From Shouchella patagoniensis (lineage in GTDB: Bacteria; Bacillota; Bacilli; Bacillales; Bacillaceae_D): a stretch of 64,000 bases of DNA. Position 1 is the first letter of the stretch. The number at the start of each line of letters is the position of its first letter. Position numbers and translations under genes: made by a program. Of the stretch, positions 8,598 to 16,281 are shown in pieces. A model generated the notes under the pieces. The model was not told where the DNA came from and ran no database searches. It saw nothing but the letters and a program-made list of their open reading frames with translations. Location: NCBI RefSeq assembly GCF_002019705.1, contig NZ_KV917377.1, positions 2,354,565-2,418,564 on the forward strand, written 5' to 3'.

Positions 8598-8991
8598 AAA
8601 AGAGACAAAATCGCGAAACACCGAGACAGTGTAAGCTTTTTGCAACCGAAAAGAACCGTTCGCATCCATCGTAACTAAATTCTGTCATACGCCCATGAAC
8701 CGCTTGTTCAATGCGCACTTTTCCTCATCTGCACGATATATTTTCCGTCCGGCTTTGTCTTTCTCACTTCCACGCATGCCAAACACGATCGCTCCCTCTT
8801 TTTCTCCATATATGAGATATAGCCAAAACATGACGCCTGCTCGTCCGTTAACAACGCTAAATAGATACGTTATCAACCACATAGTAAATTCACAATGGCT
8901 TTACCCATCCTTCATACTCTCTTTATTTAAATAGCTTATTGTGAAAGTAAGCCTTACAGGTTCATACCAATGAGGGAGGAGCTTGTATCTC
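8598..8991. other. Intergenic stretch with no convincing gene
   Basis: Open frames exist on both strands (8695-8934 plus, 8685-8882 minus). Neither has a ribosome binding site or a family I recognise, and they overlap each other. The minus-strand frame (NGRAGVMFWLYLIYGEKE) is slightly more protein-like and could be a decayed gene. Confidence 0.3.
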
Positions 8992-9114
8992 ATGCTTACA
9001 TTTCTTGGTTTGATAAGCGCTTACTTGTTCGTGGTGACGATTCTCTTAAGAACCCCTGTTAAAAGCAAAAAAAGGCAATCGATTATGAAACAAAAAAGAA
9101 GGGCTTTCCAGTAA
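8992..9114 (+). CDS. Small single-pass membrane protein, 40 aa
   Basis: A short gene with a clear GAGGGAGGA ribosome binding site 11 bases before its ATG. The product has one hydrophobic helix (residues 2-21, LTFLGLISAYLFVVTILLR) followed by a strongly basic tail rich in Lys and Arg. It is predicted to sit in the membrane with the tail inside. No family is recognised. A terminator begins inside its last codons, which supports real transcription. Function unknown. Confidence 0.5.
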   Translation: MLTFLGLISAYLFVVTILLRTPVKSKKRQSIMKQKRRAFQ

Positions 9115-9136
9115 CGGAAAGCCTCTTCTTTTTTTA
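9097..9136 (+). terminator. Terminator after the 40-aa gene (shared with hmp)
   Basis: A GC-containing stem (AGAAGGGCTTTCC pairing with GGAAAGCCTCTTCT with one bulge) is followed by a run of T on the plus strand. It sits between two converging genes and may stop both. Confidence 0.75.
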
Positions 9137-9139
9137 TGC

Positions 9140-10309
9140 TTATACTGGAATAAGAGGTGTGAATACTTCAAAATGAACCTGTTTTTGGCTGACGCCTAAT
9201 TCTTGTAACTTCTTTTCCATTTGCTGAACAAATGATATCGGTCCACAAATATAAAACTGTTGTTCATTTTCGTTAATCAAATGATCAACTGTCATCTCGC
9301 TTGAATCAGAATCTCGATCATACACTTCGTAACGAAGAGATTGATAAGCAGAAGCGAGTTCTTCCATCTCGGACCGCAACGCATAAGAATTCCTATTTGC
9401 AGTGAAGTGGACAAATGTAACAGCGCGATTAGGCTGTGTCGCTAGAGCACTCTTCGCAATGCTTGTTAGTGGAGTAATACCAATCCCAGCACTCATTAGC
9501 ACAAGATCTCCCTCTCCATTTTCAGGAGTAAACTCTCCTGCTGGAGCCGTTAATTCAACCACAGCCCCTTCTGCTAATCCATGCATATACCACGACACCG
9601 TTCCTTGTACATCTTTTGTCTCTTCTCTCTTGATCGATAATCTGTAATAAGATTGATTTGGTTTATCCGACAAACTGTATTGACGCAAATGTGTATAGTG
9701 ATCCGATTGGCTGTACCCTTTCACAGTTACATATTGCCCTGGCTCAAACGTTGGTAGGCTCTTCCCGTCTTCAGGTACAAGGTAAAGCGAGACAACTTCT
9801 TTCGTTTCCTGTTCTTTCCGCTGCACAATAAAACGCCGAAACCCTTCCCAACTGCTTTCACTGGTATCTTTGTACAGCTCAGCCTCCACTGAGATAAACA
9901 CATCAGCTATAATATCGTAAGCGTTAGCCCATGCATCAAGAAGTTCATTTGTTGCTGAAGAGCCAAGAACTTTCTTAATTGCCTCAAGCAAATGCTCCCC
10001 TACAATCGGGTAATGTTCTGGCTTTACTTGAAGGCTTCGATGCTTATGAGCGATTTGTTTTACTACTGGCAACAACTCTTCTAAGTTTTCAATGTTCGCT
10101 GCAGCAGCATATAGTGTATTTGCTAAGGCTTGTTGTTGCTTGTCCTGCTTTTGGTTGGCGTGATTAAACAGGTTTAAAAGTTCCGGGTGTGCTTCAAACA
10201 AATCTGCATAAAATCGTTTTGTAATGGTCAAACCATGTTCTGCAAGGACTGGGACACTTGATTTGATAAGTTCGACCTGTTGTTCGCTAAGTTGTTTTGA
10301 CATCTCCAT
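9140..10309 (-). CDS. hmp: Flavohemoprotein Hmp (nitric oxide dioxygenase)
   Basis: A 389-residue cytosolic enzyme that converts nitric oxide and O2 to nitrate using NAD(P)H. The N-terminal globin domain (about residues 1-140) starts with LSEQQVELIKSSVPVLAEHG and contains the haem-side sequence QIAHKHRSLQVKPEHY with the proximal histidine. The FAD-binding domain carries LRQYSLSD (the RxYS motif). The NAD domain carries LMSAGIGITPL and FYICGPISF. Length is typical for the family (about 395-410). The start codon could be either of two ATGs two codons apart. It is divergent from nsrR, and an NsrR-type palindrome covers its promoter, so it is expected to be induced by nitrosative stress. Confidence 0.95.
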   Translation of the reverse strand: MEMSKQLSEQQVELIKSSVPVLAEHGLTITKRFYADLFEAHPELLNLFNHANQKQDKQQQALANTLYAAAANIENLEELLPVVKQIAHKHRSLQVKPEHYPIVGEHLLEAIKKVLGSSATNELLDAWANAYDIIADVFISVEAELYKDTSESSWEGFRRFIVQRKEQETKEVVSLYLVPEDGKSLPTFEPGQYVTVKGYSQSDHYTHLRQYSLSDKPNQSYYRLSIKREETKDVQGTVSWYMHGLAEGAVVELTAPAGEFTPENGEGDLVLMSAGIGITPLTSIAKSALATQPNRAVTFVHFTANRNSYALRSEMEELASAYQSLRYEVYDRDSDSSEMTVDHLINENEQQFYICGPISFVQQMEKKLQELGVSQKQVHFEVFTPLIPV

Positions 10310-10317
10310 CCACGCCC

Positions 10318-10346
10318 TTAAAGTTATATATGAAATACAACTTTAA
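10318..10346 (-). promoter_or_regulatory. NsrR-type operator in front of hmp
   Basis: A 29-bp interrupted palindrome with arms TTAAAGTT and AACTTTAA and AT-rich centre; 12 of 14 arm positions pair. It lies between the -10 of hmp and its start codon, the location and AT-rich dyad form expected for NsrR sites in Bacillus. Confidence 0.7.
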
Positions 10347-10373
10347 GTATAAACCGATTACAATTAATAACAA
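10346..10373 (-). promoter_or_regulatory. hmp promoter
   Basis: On the minus strand TTGTTA (10368-10373) and TATACT (10346-10351) are separated by 16 bases. The -10 abuts the NsrR-type palindrome, so bound NsrR would block transcription start. Confidence 0.6.
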
Positions 10374-10457
10374 GGTGCTCCACCTTTTCGTCATAAAATA
10401 GACCTAATTTAAGATAAAGATTACGATATACTAGAAAGAATAAAGAGGTGATTTGTT

Positions 10458-10892
10458 ATTCAACTAACGACGTATACTGATTATGCCTTAAGAGCATTGC
10501 TATATATCGGAAGCCAACCGGCTGGGAAACGTGCCCAAGTTAAAGAGATTGCTAGCGCATATCATATATCGCTTCATCATTTGCAAAAAATTGTCCATGA
10601 GCTTGGCAAATCTGGCCTTATTGAGACAGTAAGAGGAAAGAATGGCGGTATTATGCTTGCCAAGGAACCTCAAGAAATTGGAATCGGTATGCTCATTCGT
10701 ACTCTCGAAGGTATGGATTTGGTCGAATGTTTTAATGAAAACGGCCAATGCGCGATTCAATGTGCTTGTAAACTAAAATCGGTGCTACATGAAGCACAGC
10801 AAGCATTTCTTGCTGTACTTGATCGCTATACACTTGATGACCTCCTTCATAACAAGTCTGATCTGTACAGTCTATTTCAACAACAAACATGA
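10458..10892 (+). CDS. nsrR: Rrf2-family nitric-oxide-sensing repressor NsrR, probable ATT start
   Basis: A 144-residue winged-helix repressor that carries an iron-sulfur cluster. The N-terminal sequence QLTTYTDYALRALLYIG is the conserved Rrf2 start. The recognition region is ISLHHLQKIVHELGKSG, followed by the wing TVRGKNGGIMLA. The cluster ligands lie in CFNENGQCAIQCAC (Cys91, 98, 102, 104). The conserved N-terminus requires initiation at the ATT at 10458: a GAGGTGA ribosome binding site ends six bases before it, and an in-frame TGA overlaps that site, so no upstream start is possible. The first ordinary start (TTG, 10497) would remove 13 residues of the DNA-binding domain. It is divergent from hmp and probably represses it. 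Confidence 0.88.
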   Translation: MQLTTYTDYALRALLYIGSQPAGKRAQVKEIASAYHISLHHLQKIVHELGKSGLIETVRGKNGGIMLAKEPQEIGIGMLIRTLEGMDLVECFNENGQCAIQCACKLKSVLHEAQQAFLAVLDRYTLDDLLHNKSDLYSLFQQQT

Positions 10893-11268
10893 ATGCATGA
10901 ACCAACATGCCTCATGTTTGTTGGGTATTGAGGTAAAATACCAATGAATCATCTTTTGTTCCAACAATGTCCTTCAACTTAAAAGAAGGAGATTGTCAAT
11001 TTAAGCCGAAATATATAATCTTCAAATGCTGTTTAAACTTGCTATAATAGAAATGAGAGCGATTACACTAAAAAGCGTCATATTATCTAACAAGAAATCA
11101 GATCATTCTCTCTTTTCAATGACAAGAGATTCAGCTATTATTAACAGATATATCTGTTACATAACAACTAAGTTATTCGATAAAGAAAGGAGAGATGGAT
11201 AAAACGCTTTATACAATACAACATAAATGAACGCTTAGAAAATTCATCTATCATTAGGGGGATGTATA
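10893..11268. other. Long leader region before the amino-acid symporter gene
   Basis: Just after nsrR an 11-base inverted repeat (CAACAAACATG ... CATGTTTGTTG) lacks a T run but may end nsrR transcription. A promoter lies at 11021-11048, leaving a leader of about 220 bases that contains a perfect 16-bp palindrome (AACAGATATATCTGTT, 11143-11158). I searched by eye for glycine, T-box and SAM riboswitch cores and saw none. Confidence 0.5.
11021..11048 (+). promoter_or_regulatory. Promoter of the AGCS symporter gene
   Basis: TTCAAA (11021-11026) and a perfect TATAAT (11043-11048) with 16 bases between them. Confidence 0.5.
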
Positions 11269-12729
11269 GTGGAAGATCTTTTAAGAGCGATTAATGGCGT
11301 TTTATGGAGTTCGCCAGTCGTTTACACATTATTAGGAGTCGGGCTTTTATTTTCAATATTAACTCGATTCTCTCAAGTACGTCATATTAAAGATATGTTC
11401 GTCCTTATGTTTACCGGTAAGAAGTCCGATGCGGGTGTCTCCTCATTCCAAGCTTTATCCGTTGCACTTGCCGGTCGTGTCGGGACAGGAAATATCGCGG
11501 GCGTCGCTTCTGCTATTTTCTATGGTGGACCTGGCGCTGTATTCTGGATGTGGGCGATTGCTTTCTTAGGAGCCTCAAGCGCCTTTATTGAATCAACTTT
11601 AGCTCAAGTGTATAAAGACAAGCACGAGGGTCAGTATCGTGGGGGTCCCGCATTCTATATCGAAAAAGGAATGGGCACCAAATGGTTTGGTATTATTTTC
11701 GCCATAGCCGCCCTAATCGCTATGTCCATACTGATGCCTGGTGTTCAATCAAATGCCATCGCCGCCGCGGTAGATAATGCGTTTGCTGTTCCACCGTGGG
11801 TAACTGGGCTTGTTTTAGTCTTATTCTTAGGGCTTATTATTTTAGGTGGAATTAAATGGATTGCCACTACAGCCTCCTTTATTGTTCCATTTATGGCCAT
11901 CGCGTATATGCTGATGGCAGGAGTAATTATAGGGATGAATATTACTGCTGTTCCAGAAACCATCCAACTTATTGTTAGCAGTGCGTTTGGTATGGATTCC
12001 ATTTTCGGTGGACTTTTAGGTAGTGCAATTGCCTGGGGAGTTATGCGGGGGGTTTATTCGAACGAGGCTGGTCAAGGAACAGGTGCCCATGCGGCAGCCG
12101 CTGCTGAAGTATCTCACCCTGCGAAACAAGGACTTGTGCAATCCGCCTCTGTTTATATTGATACATTACTTATCTGTTCTGCGACAGCATTTATGATTTT
12201 GTTCACAGGCATGTATAACACAACAAGCGGTGGCGATAATGACCCATTAGTTGTGGAAGGCATTCCTGGTGCAACCGTTGGTCCAGAGTTTACACAAGGA
12301 GCCATCAACAGTGTGTTTCCTGCGTTTGGAACGGGATTTGTCGCAATCGCGCTTTTATTCTTTGCCTTCACTACCATTATGGCTTATTACTATATCGCTG
12401 AAACAAATATCGCCTACTTAATGCGAGGACGAAAAGCCGCAATTCCAATGTTCCTCATCAAAATTGTTTTGCTTGGAGCGACCTACTTTGGTGCAGTTAG
12501 AACAGCTGAGAATGCTTGGTTACTAGGTGACATCGGTCTTGGTCTAATGGTTTGGATTAACGTCATTGCTATTCTGATTCTCGCTAAGCCAGCCTTGCAA
12601 TGTTTAAAAGATTACGAGGAACAAAAGAAACAAGGTCTTGATCCTGTCTTTAACCCGAAAAAATTAGGCATTAAAAATGCCACGTTCTGGGAAACTTACG
12701 TTGACCCTGAAAAACGAAAAAGTAGTTAA
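11269..12729 (+). CDS. Sodium:alanine/glycine symporter (AGCS family)
   Basis: A 486-residue polytopic membrane protein with about eleven hydrophobic segments. Family landmarks are ALAGRVGTGNIAGVASAI near residue 67, the MRGVYSNEAGQGTGAHAAAA segment in the middle, and YYYIAETNIAYL toward the end. AGCS proteins import alanine, glycine or glutamine with sodium, which suits a sodium-using alkaliphile. Translation begins at GTG after AGGGGGA. It is a single-gene transcript with its own promoter and a terminator 15 bases after the stop codon. AlsT/GlnT-type relatives in Bacillus are the closest; substrate choice is not determined. Confidence 0.92.
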   Translation: MEDLLRAINGVLWSSPVVYTLLGVGLLFSILTRFSQVRHIKDMFVLMFTGKKSDAGVSSFQALSVALAGRVGTGNIAGVASAIFYGGPGAVFWMWAIAFLGASSAFIESTLAQVYKDKHEGQYRGGPAFYIEKGMGTKWFGIIFAIAALIAMSILMPGVQSNAIAAAVDNAFAVPPWVTGLVLVLFLGLIILGGIKWIATTASFIVPFMAIAYMLMAGVIIGMNITAVPETIQLIVSSAFGMDSIFGGLLGSAIAWGVMRGVYSNEAGQGTGAHAAAAAEVSHPAKQGLVQSASVYIDTLLICSATAFMILFTGMYNTTSGGDNDPLVVEGIPGATVGPEFTQGAINSVFPAFGTGFVAIALLFFAFTTIMAYYYIAETNIAYLMRGRKAAIPMFLIKIVLLGATYFGAVRTAENAWLLGDIGLGLMVWINVIAILILAKPALQCLKDYEEQKKQGLDPVFNPKKLGIKNATFWETYVDPEKRKSS

Positions 12730-12743
12730 TGAAATGACTGTAA

Positions 12744-12775
12744 CCTCATTGAAGATTGTCTTCAATGGGGTTTTC
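12744..12775 (+). terminator. Terminator of the AGCS gene
   Basis: A 12-base stem (CCTCATTGAAGA / TCTTCAATGGGG, one G-T pair) with a three-base loop followed by TTTT. Confidence 0.8.
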
Positions 12776-12837
12776 AGTGAATCATATAATCATATTGCCG
12801 TATTGAAGTTCTCTTAAAATAAAAAACAGTGCTTGTC

Positions 12838-13587
12838 CTATGCTTTCAACAGCCGCTCAAGCAATTGATTAAACGTATTTGCTTCCGCAAGAGGAAGTCC
12901 ATGACCGACATCCGATATAGCAAATCTTTCAAAATGAGGAAATCTTTCTTCTAGCACCTTCGCTGACCTTTTAATCGCTCGATTCTCCTTTGACCCGATT
13001 GTAATTAGCCCCTTACAAACGACCTCCTTCACCCTAGACGGCAGCTCATAAGAGATACTTTCTTGGACCGTTTCAGCAAGCAATGCTGCTGGCATTCGCT
13101 TTGCCTCTGCGAAATAGCATTCAAAATCATCCTCTGTAATATGGAGTGTTTTCGCTTGCAACTTAGAAAAGGATCGCCACTTAACCAACGGAGCGCTTGA
13201 ATAAAGAAGCGGCTTTATGAATGGTCGAACAATTGGCATGGGCTTTATAGAACCACTATTAAACATCACTCGATTTATCTGACTCCCATTTTGATGCAGC
13301 ATCTCTAGTGCGATCTGCGAACCTAAGGAAAAACCAACAACCGTCACTTCCTTCCCTTGAGCCTTCTCCTTTATAAGCGATAGCAAACGCTTTGCTGTCT
13401 CTACGATCGAGAAAGACTTATCACTGCTCTTCCCGTGCCCAGGTAAATCGGGCGCGAGGCAATGATACTCTTCTTCAAAATAAGCAAGCTGATTTTTCCA
13501 CATCCAACTGCTAACACCACCCCCATGTAAAAAGAGAATGAGCGGTCCGTCTGTATTTCCAGATTCATTGATATAAATGAGAATCAC
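12838..13587 (-). CDS. Alpha/beta-fold hydrolase
   Basis: A 249-residue hydrolase. The oxyanion segment is LFLHGGGVSSWMW, the nucleophile elbow is VVGFSLGS (serine), the acid follows the GLITIGSKE strand region, and the catalytic histidine is in SDVGHGLPL. This family includes esterases, lactonases and C-C hydrolases; no specific substrate can be assigned. The frame opens at a GTG with only a weak ribosome binding site. A better-placed AGGTGA lies five bases before an in-frame ATT three codons later, so the real start may be the ATT at 13578. It is a lone gene facing the AGCS terminator. Confidence 0.82.
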   Translation of the reverse strand: MILIYINESGNTDGPLILFLHGGGVSSWMWKNQLAYFEEEYHCLAPDLPGHGKSSDKSFSIVETAKRLLSLIKEKAQGKEVTVVGFSLGSQIALEMLHQNGSQINRVMFNSGSIKPMPIVRPFIKPLLYSSAPLVKWRSFSKLQAKTLHITEDDFECYFAEAKRMPAALLAETVQESISYELPSRVKEVVCKGLITIGSKENRAIKRSAKVLEERFPHFERFAISDVGHGLPLAEANTFNQLLERLLKA

Positions 13588-13616
13588 CTACTTTCATCAT
13601 GATTTAGACAATAAAC

Positions 13617-13776
13617 TTACATTTTTTCCTTCAAAAGAGAGTGTGCGAGGCCGTAAGCACTTATATGGGTGATATAAAGCCCCATCAACAAAAAGAATGC
13701 TAGTTTAGGGTCCCTCTACAAAAGTAACAATACCTCAACAGAGAATGAGCGTCACTAGAGACACATTCCAAGCCAT
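13617..13776 (-). pseudogene. Decayed small membrane protein following the XRE gene
   Basis: Directly after the XRE stop codon the minus strand encodes two hydrophobic pieces in different frames: MAWNVSLVTLILC near the start, and KLAFFLLMGLYITHISAYG through to a stop near 13617. XRE regulators of this size are often paired with a small multi-pass membrane protein. The pieces read as such a protein broken by frameshifts and stops. There is no close homologue I can name. Confidence 0.4.
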
Positions 13777-13778
13777 TG

Positions 13779-13979
13779 TTACCCAATATTTTCATCCCCT
13801 TCAAATAGAAAGATCTCTTCAATTTGACAATCTAACAATTGAGAAATTTTATGTGCCAGTACCAAGGAAGGTTTGTATTTTCCATTTTCTAAAGAAATAA
13901 TCGTTTGTCTTGAAACATGAAGCCGCTCCGACATTGTTTCCTGGGTTAAGCCGAACTCTTTTCGCTTTTCACGTATCAA
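13779..13979 (-). CDS. Small XRE/Cro-type helix-turn-helix regulator
   Basis: A 66-residue DNA-binding protein, almost entirely an HTH_3 domain: IREKRKEFGLTQETMSERL, then VSRQTIISLENGKYKPSL with the recognition helix. The C-terminal tail IEEIFLFE is typical of the YozG-like mini-regulators of Bacillus. The frame opens at a TTG. A GAGGTGA site lies seven bases before an in-frame ATA at 13986-13988, which would give the more usual opening MKSLIREKRKE, so initiation at ATA is possible. The partner membrane gene downstream is degraded. Confidence 0.82.
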   Translation of the reverse strand: MIREKRKEFGLTQETMSERLHVSRQTIISLENGKYKPSLVLAHKISQLLDCQIEEIFLFEGDENIG

Positions 13980-14207
13980 CGATTTTATCGAGTCACCTCT
14001 AATGTAAAGTTAACTGTACATAAAGTATACTTTACTTAGTGAATTTAGCAAAGTTTAAATATTCTTTTATTAATGGGCTATGATAATAATCAATTGTCCT
14101 ATCACGTGGGAAAAAGCAATTTCAATATCGTTCGTACACAAACTACGTTGACAAAACGATTCATTTTCCGATATAGTTGTTACACGAACTAATTAGGAGG
14201 ACTTCAC

Positions 14208-14645
14208 TTGCTTCATTCTCTTGATGAATCCATTGGTTTTATGACCGCCCAAACACACCGTGCGATGATCCGTCTTCTAACCGCTCATTTGAAAACGTAT
14301 CAGATCACGCCAGAGCAATGGACCGTCTTAAAACGACTCAACAAACACGGAGATTTAACGCAAAAAGAATTGTCTCAAGTTGCGGAAAAAGACAAAGCAA
14401 CATTAACACGGATTCTTGACATTCTCGGTCGTAAAAAGCTTATTGAGCGTAAACAGAACAATCAAGACAAGCGGTCATTTTTAGTTGGACTAACTCAAAC
14501 AGGTGAACAGCTGTATGAAACTGTGAAACCTACAATAGAGAAGTTATTTAGCGAAACGATTGCCGATGGCATTTCCGAAGAAGAGCTTGAGCTGTTTTAT
14601 GATGTTCTTACACGCCTTAGAGAGAATAGTTCTCGTTCTTATTAA
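14208..14645 (+). CDS. MarR-family transcriptional regulator
   Basis: A 145-residue dimeric winged-helix repressor. The central domain reads ITPEQWTVLKRLNKHGDLTQKELS, then KDKATLTRILDILGRKKLIER and the wing KQNNQDKRSFLVGLT, followed by the dimerisation helix. It begins at TTG with AGGAGG seven bases upstream. It overlaps the operon of the membrane protein encoded 17 bases downstream, which is its likely target. Effector unknown; MarR proteins commonly respond to phenolics or oxidants. Confidence 0.9.
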   Translation: MLHSLDESIGFMTAQTHRAMIRLLTAHLKTYQITPEQWTVLKRLNKHGDLTQKELSQVAEKDKATLTRILDILGRKKLIERKQNNQDKRSFLVGLTQTGEQLYETVKPTIEKLFSETIADGISEEELELFYDVLTRLRENSSRSY

Positions 14646-14662
14646 CGAAGGAGTTATCAGCA

Positions 14663-15307
14663 TTGAAGATTACACAACGTTATTGTTTTTTTGCCGTCGG
14701 CCTTTTTTTTATGGGCTTTGGCATCTCACTCACTGCAAAATCGGAATTAGGTAATTCTCCGATATCGAGTGTTCCTTATGTCCTGAGTTTAGGTTTTCCA
14801 CTGACTCTTGGAACCTTTACGATTCTTTTATTATCGGTTTTCATTCTCATTCAAGTACTCTTATTAGGAAAAAATTTTCCACCAATCCAGTTCATTCAAT
14901 TAGCACTTGCTCCTTTACTAGGCATATGCATTGACTTTGGCATGGTGCTTGCTTCATTCATCAAACCAAGTACGCTTCTTGAACAACTGACGCTTCTTTT
15001 ACTTGGTTGTCTTTTTGTTGCGATTGGTGTTTATATTCAAGTGGAAGCAAAAACAGTAATGAATGCTGGGGAAGCCATTGTAAAAGTATTATCTGAAATA
15101 ACGAAGATTGAATTTGGCACGATGAAAATGATCTTTGATTGGTCACTCGTTGCTATTGGTGTCTTGTTTTCTTTTCTTTTATTTGGGGAACTACGTGGAA
15201 TTGGGATTGGGACAATTATTTCCGCTTTCCTCGTTGGATTTTTAATTAAAGGCATTCGCAAACTAATTGGTACAAGACGTTTCCATACAAAAAAGGAGGA
15301 TGCATAG
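14663..15307 (+). CDS. YczE/YyaS-type integral membrane protein
   Basis: A 214-residue protein with about five hydrophobic segments. The opening FFAVGLFFMGFGISLTAKSE, the ELGNSPISSVPYVLS loop and the MNAGEAIVKVLSEITK loop are hallmarks of the YczE/YitT-like family (DUF6198). YczE in Bacillus subtilis influences production of a lipopeptide, but the molecular role of the family is unclear. It starts at TTG with a GAAGGAG site and is co-transcribed with the marR gene. Its last codons lie inside a 37-bp sequence that is duplicated 261 bp downstream. Confidence 0.82.
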   Translation: MKITQRYCFFAVGLFFMGFGISLTAKSELGNSPISSVPYVLSLGFPLTLGTFTILLLSVFILIQVLLLGKNFPPIQFIQLALAPLLGICIDFGMVLASFIKPSTLLEQLTLLLLGCLFVAIGVYIQVEAKTVMNAGEAIVKVLSEITKIEFGTMKMIFDWSLVAIGVLFSFLLFGELRGIGIGTIISAFLVGFLIKGIRKLIGTRRFHTKKEDA

Positions 15308-15318
15308 GCATTCTCCTT
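15282..15318. repeat. 37-bp direct repeat, copy 1 (contains terminator)
   Basis: It begins TCCATACAAAAAAGGAGG and ends GCATTCTCCTT, and holds the end of the yczE gene plus a hairpin (AAAAGGAG.ATGC / GCAT.CTCCTTTT). Copy 2 at 15543-15579 matches at 35 of 37 positions. Together they bracket repeat array B. Confidence 0.85.
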
Positions 15319-15417
15319 TTTGTTACCCGACAAAGTTGATATCTACCAAGAAAAAATGAATCCTCTTCAGACTAGGATTGAGTGATTCGAGTGACGACAA
15401 CCATTCATCTAACAGGG

Positions 15418-15540
15418 AATCTCCGCTTTCCCCAGCCAGTCTCCACACTTTTCTCTTGCATCTCCACTTTCAGCTCGTAATTCTCCGCATCACGCACTGA
15501 ATCTCCCCTTTCCTTAGCCAATCTCCACATTTTATGTTCC
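15418..15540. repeat. Phased short-repeat array B (6 units of 20-21 bp)
   Basis: Units start at 15418, 15438, 15459, 15480, 15500 and 15520, spaced 20, 21, 21, 20 and 20, each with (A/C)NTCTCC at the start. Units at 15418 and 15500 are close relatives (CTTTCCCCAGCC versus CTTTCCTTAGCC), again an 82-bp period of four units, as in array A. A following unit boundary would fall at 15541, exactly where the second copy of the flanking 37-bp repeat begins. The array lies between the converging yczE and tetR genes. Confidence 0.85.
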
Positions 15541-15542
15541 AA

Positions 15543-15579
15543 TCCATACAAAAAAGGAGAATACATAGGCATTCTCCTT
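15543..15579. repeat. 37-bp direct repeat, copy 2 (terminator of tetR)
   Basis: This is the second copy of the sequence at 15282-15318, with two G-to-A differences. Its inverted repeat AAGGAGAAT / ATTCTCCTT with a T run on the minus strand should end the tetR transcript, and the tetR stop codon lies in it. Confidence 0.85.
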
Positions 15580-16159
15580 ACGCTTTTATTCCTCGCCAAT
15601 AGACAGCCCAGACCGTTTCTAAGTGTCGTTCAACTTCTTCCAACGTATAAAACGTTGTTTCATTTGCCAGACCATCAATCAAATAAAAATACGTATGCGC
15701 GATATTTGCTGCATCAAGCTCATTCGTTATTTCATTCGCCTCTTGTCCGCGAGCAATCACCTCTTCAACAATTGCCCTTGCTTGCTTATCGCTTTCTTCG
15801 GCACTTGTAGCAAGCTGCTCTTCAAGACCTTGGGGAGGATACTGAATAAACCGATTATAAAACTGAAGACTTGTATCATTTTGGGCGAGGTCTTGTAAGT
15901 GTATTTTCATTGAGTTGAATAGCAACGTCTCAATATTGTTTGACTCAGACTCGAGTGAAGTTTTTACAAACTCCACATATTCATCAGCCATTTTTTTATT
16001 AATATCTATAAACAATGCTTCTTTGCTTTTATAGTGAGCATACAACGAAGGTTTCTTAATGCCAACCTTCTCCGCGATTTTTGCCATCGATGTTCCTTCA
16101 TAGCCATTCACTGCAAAAAGTTCCATACTCTCTGCTAAAATTTTCTCTTTTGTGTGCAT
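15578..16159 (-). CDS. TetR/AcrR-family transcriptional repressor
   Basis: A 193-residue repressor. The N-terminal HTH domain reads KILAESMELFAVNGYEGTS, then MAKIAEKVGIKKPSLYAHYK, the classic TetR helix-turn-helix. The C-terminal ligand/dimer domain is variable. It is divergent from an MFS exporter gene, with two inverted repeats in the 208-bp gap, so it very likely represses both. The start ATG has AAAGGAG six bases upstream; a GTG one codon earlier is too close to it. Confidence 0.92.
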   Translation of the reverse strand: MHTKEKILAESMELFAVNGYEGTSMAKIAEKVGIKKPSLYAHYKSKEALFIDINKKMADEYVEFVKTSLESESNNIETLLFNSMKIHLQDLAQNDTSLQFYNRFIQYPPQGLEEQLATSAEESDKQARAIVEEVIARGQEANEITNELDAANIAHTYFYLIDGLANETTFYTLEEVERHLETVWAVYWRGIKA

Positions 16160-16202
16160 CACGTACTCCTTTACAACAAAATCAATCTACGTTATAATCC
16201 TC

Positions 16203-16220
16203 TAACGACCGATCGGTAGG
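16203..16220. promoter_or_regulatory. TetR operator, site 1
   Basis: The perfect ten-base palindrome ACCGATCGGT (16208-16217) lies within CTAACGACCGATCGGTAGG, about 45 bases upstream of the tetR start. It shares CTAACGA and GGTAGG with site 2. Confidence 0.6.
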
Positions 16221-16281
16221 TTTTATTTATTGTAACTTTTTTTCTGCTATATGTAAAGGGACTCTCACGCCACTTTACCCT

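Noticed and set aside
8433-8669. Protein-coding frames across the repeat arrays
   Set aside because: Unit spacing of 19, 20 and 21 bases breaks any reading frame, and there is no ribosome binding site; the frames are by-products of the repeat.
8685-8934. Two overlapping small frames on opposite strands
   Set aside because: Neither has an initiation signal or a recognisable family; kept only as a note in the intergenic entry.
11049-11268. Glycine riboswitch in front of the AGCS gene
   Set aside because: The conserved core and the paired GGAGA-type elements are not seen; only unrelated hairpins are present.
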